Shown piece after piece: positions 62,651 to 64,000 of a stretch of DNA of 64,000 nucleotides. The notes beneath the pieces are model-generated. The model was not told the DNA's origin and made no database searches. It saw only the letters and a program-made list of their open reading frames with translations. The DNA comes from Gaiellasilicea sp963811885 (lineage in GTDB: Bacteria > Actinomycetota > Thermoleophilia > Gaiellales > Gaiellaceae): positions 124,001 through 188,000 of the forward strand of contig CAWETB010000002.1 in assembly GCA_963811885.1 (NCBI GenBank), read 5' to 3'. Both the position numbers and the translations under genes were made by a program. Within the stretch, counting starts at the first letter, position 1. Every line of letters starts with the position of its first letter.

Positions 62651-64000
62651 GTGACGACCCCCGCCCGAACGCCGCTGCTCGTGGTCGCCGACGACGACCC
62701 GGCCGAGCGCGGCCTGATCGAGGAGGAGCTCGAGCGGCGCTACGGCTCCGACTACACGCTGCGGATCTGCACGACCGCAGAGCTCGCGAGCGTCCTCGAC
62801 CAGGCGGAGGCGGACGGCGACGACGTCGCCCTCGCCCTCGCGAGCGGGAAGGAGGGAGCCGACCTGCTCGCCCGGATGCGCGGCCGTTTCCCGACGGCGC
62901 GGCGCGGCCTCCTGATCCCCTGGCTCGGCTGGAGCCGACGCGGCGTCGGCGAGCTCGTCCTCCGCAGCATGGCGCGCGGCTGGATCGACCTCTACGTGAT
63001 CGCACCGACGCGACGGCGGGACGAGGTCTTCCACCGGACGATCAGCGAGCTGCTGCAGGAGTCGGAGCGCCTGCGCGGTGAGGGGCCGGCGGGCGCAATC
63101 GTCGTCGCCGACGCACGCTCGGCCCGCGCGCACGAGCTCCGCTCGAGCCTGTCGGGCCTCGGCATCCCGCACCGGACGGTCCCCGGCGACGGTGACGCCC
63201 CAGCGGTGACGCTCGCCGACGGCCAGGTCCTGACCGATCCGGGACCCGCCGAGTTGACCCGAGCGCTCGGCTTTCCGACCGAGCTCGACTCGCACGAGGC
63301 CGATCTCGTCGTCATCGGCGCCGGCCCCGCCGGGCTGAGCGCAGCGGTCTACGGCGCCTCGGAGGGGCTGCGGACGACTGTGCTCGACGCGGGCGCCGTC
63401 GGCGGCCAGGCCGGCTCGAGCTCGCTGATCCGCAACTACCTCGGCTTCCCCCGCGGCCTCGGCGGCGGCGAGCTGGCGCAGCGCGCGTACCAGCAGGCCT
63501 GGCTCTTCGGCACGCAGTTCCGCCTCACCCACCGCGCGACGGGGCTCGAGCCGCGCGACGGAAGGCACGTCATCCACACGGAAGGCGGCGCAGAGGTCGC
63601 CGCGCTTGCGGTCGTGCTCGCGCTCGGGGTCGAGTACCGGCGGCTCGAGGCACCCGGCCTGACCGAGCTCGAAGGCGCGGGCGTCTACTACGGCGCCTCG
63701 ATGTCGGAGGCCCAGGCGCTGGCAGGCGAAAGCGTCTACATCGTCGGCGGCGGCAACTCGGCCGGGCAGGCGGCGCTCCATCTCTCCCGCTACGCCTGCA
63801 CCGTCCGGATCCTCGTCCGCGGCGACGGCCTCGCGGCGACGATGTCCCAGTACCTGATCGACACGATCGACAAGGACCCGAACATCCGGGTGCGGACACG
63901 GACCGAGGTCGCCGCGGGACTCGGCGACGGCCGCCTCGAGCAGCTCGAGCTGCGAACGCCGGACGGAATCAAGACCGTGCCGGCGGCTGCTCTGATCGTC
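62651..64000 (+). CDS. receiver-like/thioredoxin-reductase-like fusion, partial
   Basis: GTG at 62651 opens a frame to the window end (450 codons so far). Residues 1-130 form a receiver-like domain (LLVVADDDPAERGLIEEELE), though the phospho-acceptor Asp is not at its usual place. After about residue 215 an FAD-dependent thioredoxin-reductase-like part starts: VVIGAGPAGLSAAVYGASEG, GGQAGSSSLIRNYLGFP and VYIVGGGNSAGQAALHLSRY. Where thioredoxin reductase has CxxC, this protein has GASMSEA, so the redox disulfide is absent. Confidence 0.88.
   Translation, partial: MTTPARTPLLVVADDDPAERGLIEEELERRYGSDYTLRICTTAELASVLDQAEADGDDVALALASGKEGADLLARMRGRFPTARRGLLIPWLGWSRRGVGELVLRSMARGWIDLYVIAPTRRRDEVFHRTISELLQESERLRGEGPAGAIVVADARSARAHELRSSLSGLGIPHRTVPGDGDAPAVTLADGQVLTDPGPAELTRALGFPTELDSHEADLVVIGAGPAGLSAAVYGASEGLRTTVLDAGAVGGQAGSSSLIRNYLGFPRGLGGGELAQRAYQQAWLFGTQFRLTHRATGLEPRDGRHVIHTEGGAEVAALAVVLALGVEYRRLEAPGLTELEGAGVYYGASMSEAQALAGESVYIVGGGNSAGQAALHLSRYACTVRILVRGDGLAATMSQYLIDTIDKDPNIRVRTRTEVAAGLGDGRLEQLELRTPDGIKTVPAAALIV

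Overview
The window is very GC-rich with densely packed, often overlapping genes and many GTG starts. Gene content suggests an actinomycetote: an actinobacterial Vms1-like release factor, DUF1272, a stand-alone LigD polymerase, PuuD-type urate oxidase and phenylacetyl-CoA oxygenase genes. A deep lineage such as Thermoleophilia is possible, but no rRNA or phylogenetic marker here fixes it.

Layout. 0-5 kb: cell-surface sugar membrane proteins (GT-like, GtrA), a PRC-like protein, Pcm and a type I phosphodiesterase. 5-6 kb: a cysteine-less thioredoxin-fold protein and a CHRD protein. 6-10.4 kb: a 2-oxoacid dehydrogenase complex (E1a, E1b, E2) with an acetamidase and a HIRAN gene inserted between E1b and E2. 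10.4-17.6 kb: S41-type protein, lipid kinase, a PaaR-like TetR, paaABCD, a YcaQ-like glycosylase and a LigD polymerase. 17.6-20.2 kb: a cupin divergent from a second TetR, an NlpC/P60 endopeptidase and a secreted unknown. 20.4-27 kb: a non-phosphorylative sugar-acid pathway (FAH hydrolase, IlvD/EDD dehydratase, SMP-30 lactonase, FAD oxidase, SDR, zinc dehydrogenase). 27-33 kb: proB-proA-ppa divergent from mutS2, which converges on the VLRF1 gene. 33-38 kb: aidB, a SelW-like selenoprotein missed by normal ORF calling, paaG, a second crotonase, an EthD-like protein and two DMT transporters. 38-48 kb: purine and ureide catabolism (three-subunit xanthine dehydrogenase-like enzyme, deaminase, HIU hydrolase, OHCU decarboxylase, PuuD, DUF3830, allantoate amidohydrolase) with an adenylate cyclase between. 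48-57 kb: MFS, ALDH, methyltransferase, thiolase, DUF1272, MqnD, DtxR, ornithine cyclodeaminase and DUF421, almost all broken by frameshifts. 57-58.9 kb: tRNA-Arg, an inverted truncated tRNA copy, and a full ygfZ beside a diverged ygfZ tail. 59-64 kb: sulfite-oxidase-like enzyme, groES-groEL under a CIRCE operator, Nudix, ASCH-like, and a receiver/thioredoxin-reductase-like fusion cut by the window end.

Reading quality. Dozens of genes whose halves are both well conserved change frame by one base. From 5 to 45 kb these are mostly single extra bases. From 45.4 to 57.3 kb they are so frequent that most genes break several times. Uncorrected sequencing or assembly indels explain this better than true decay. 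Frameshifted genes are therefore given with the full span of the intact product.

The most notable signal is the short Rdx-family gene at 34784-35008. It has an in-frame TGA at the CxxU position, followed at the right distance by a perfect hairpin with a GU-starting loop, as expected of a bacterial SECIS element.
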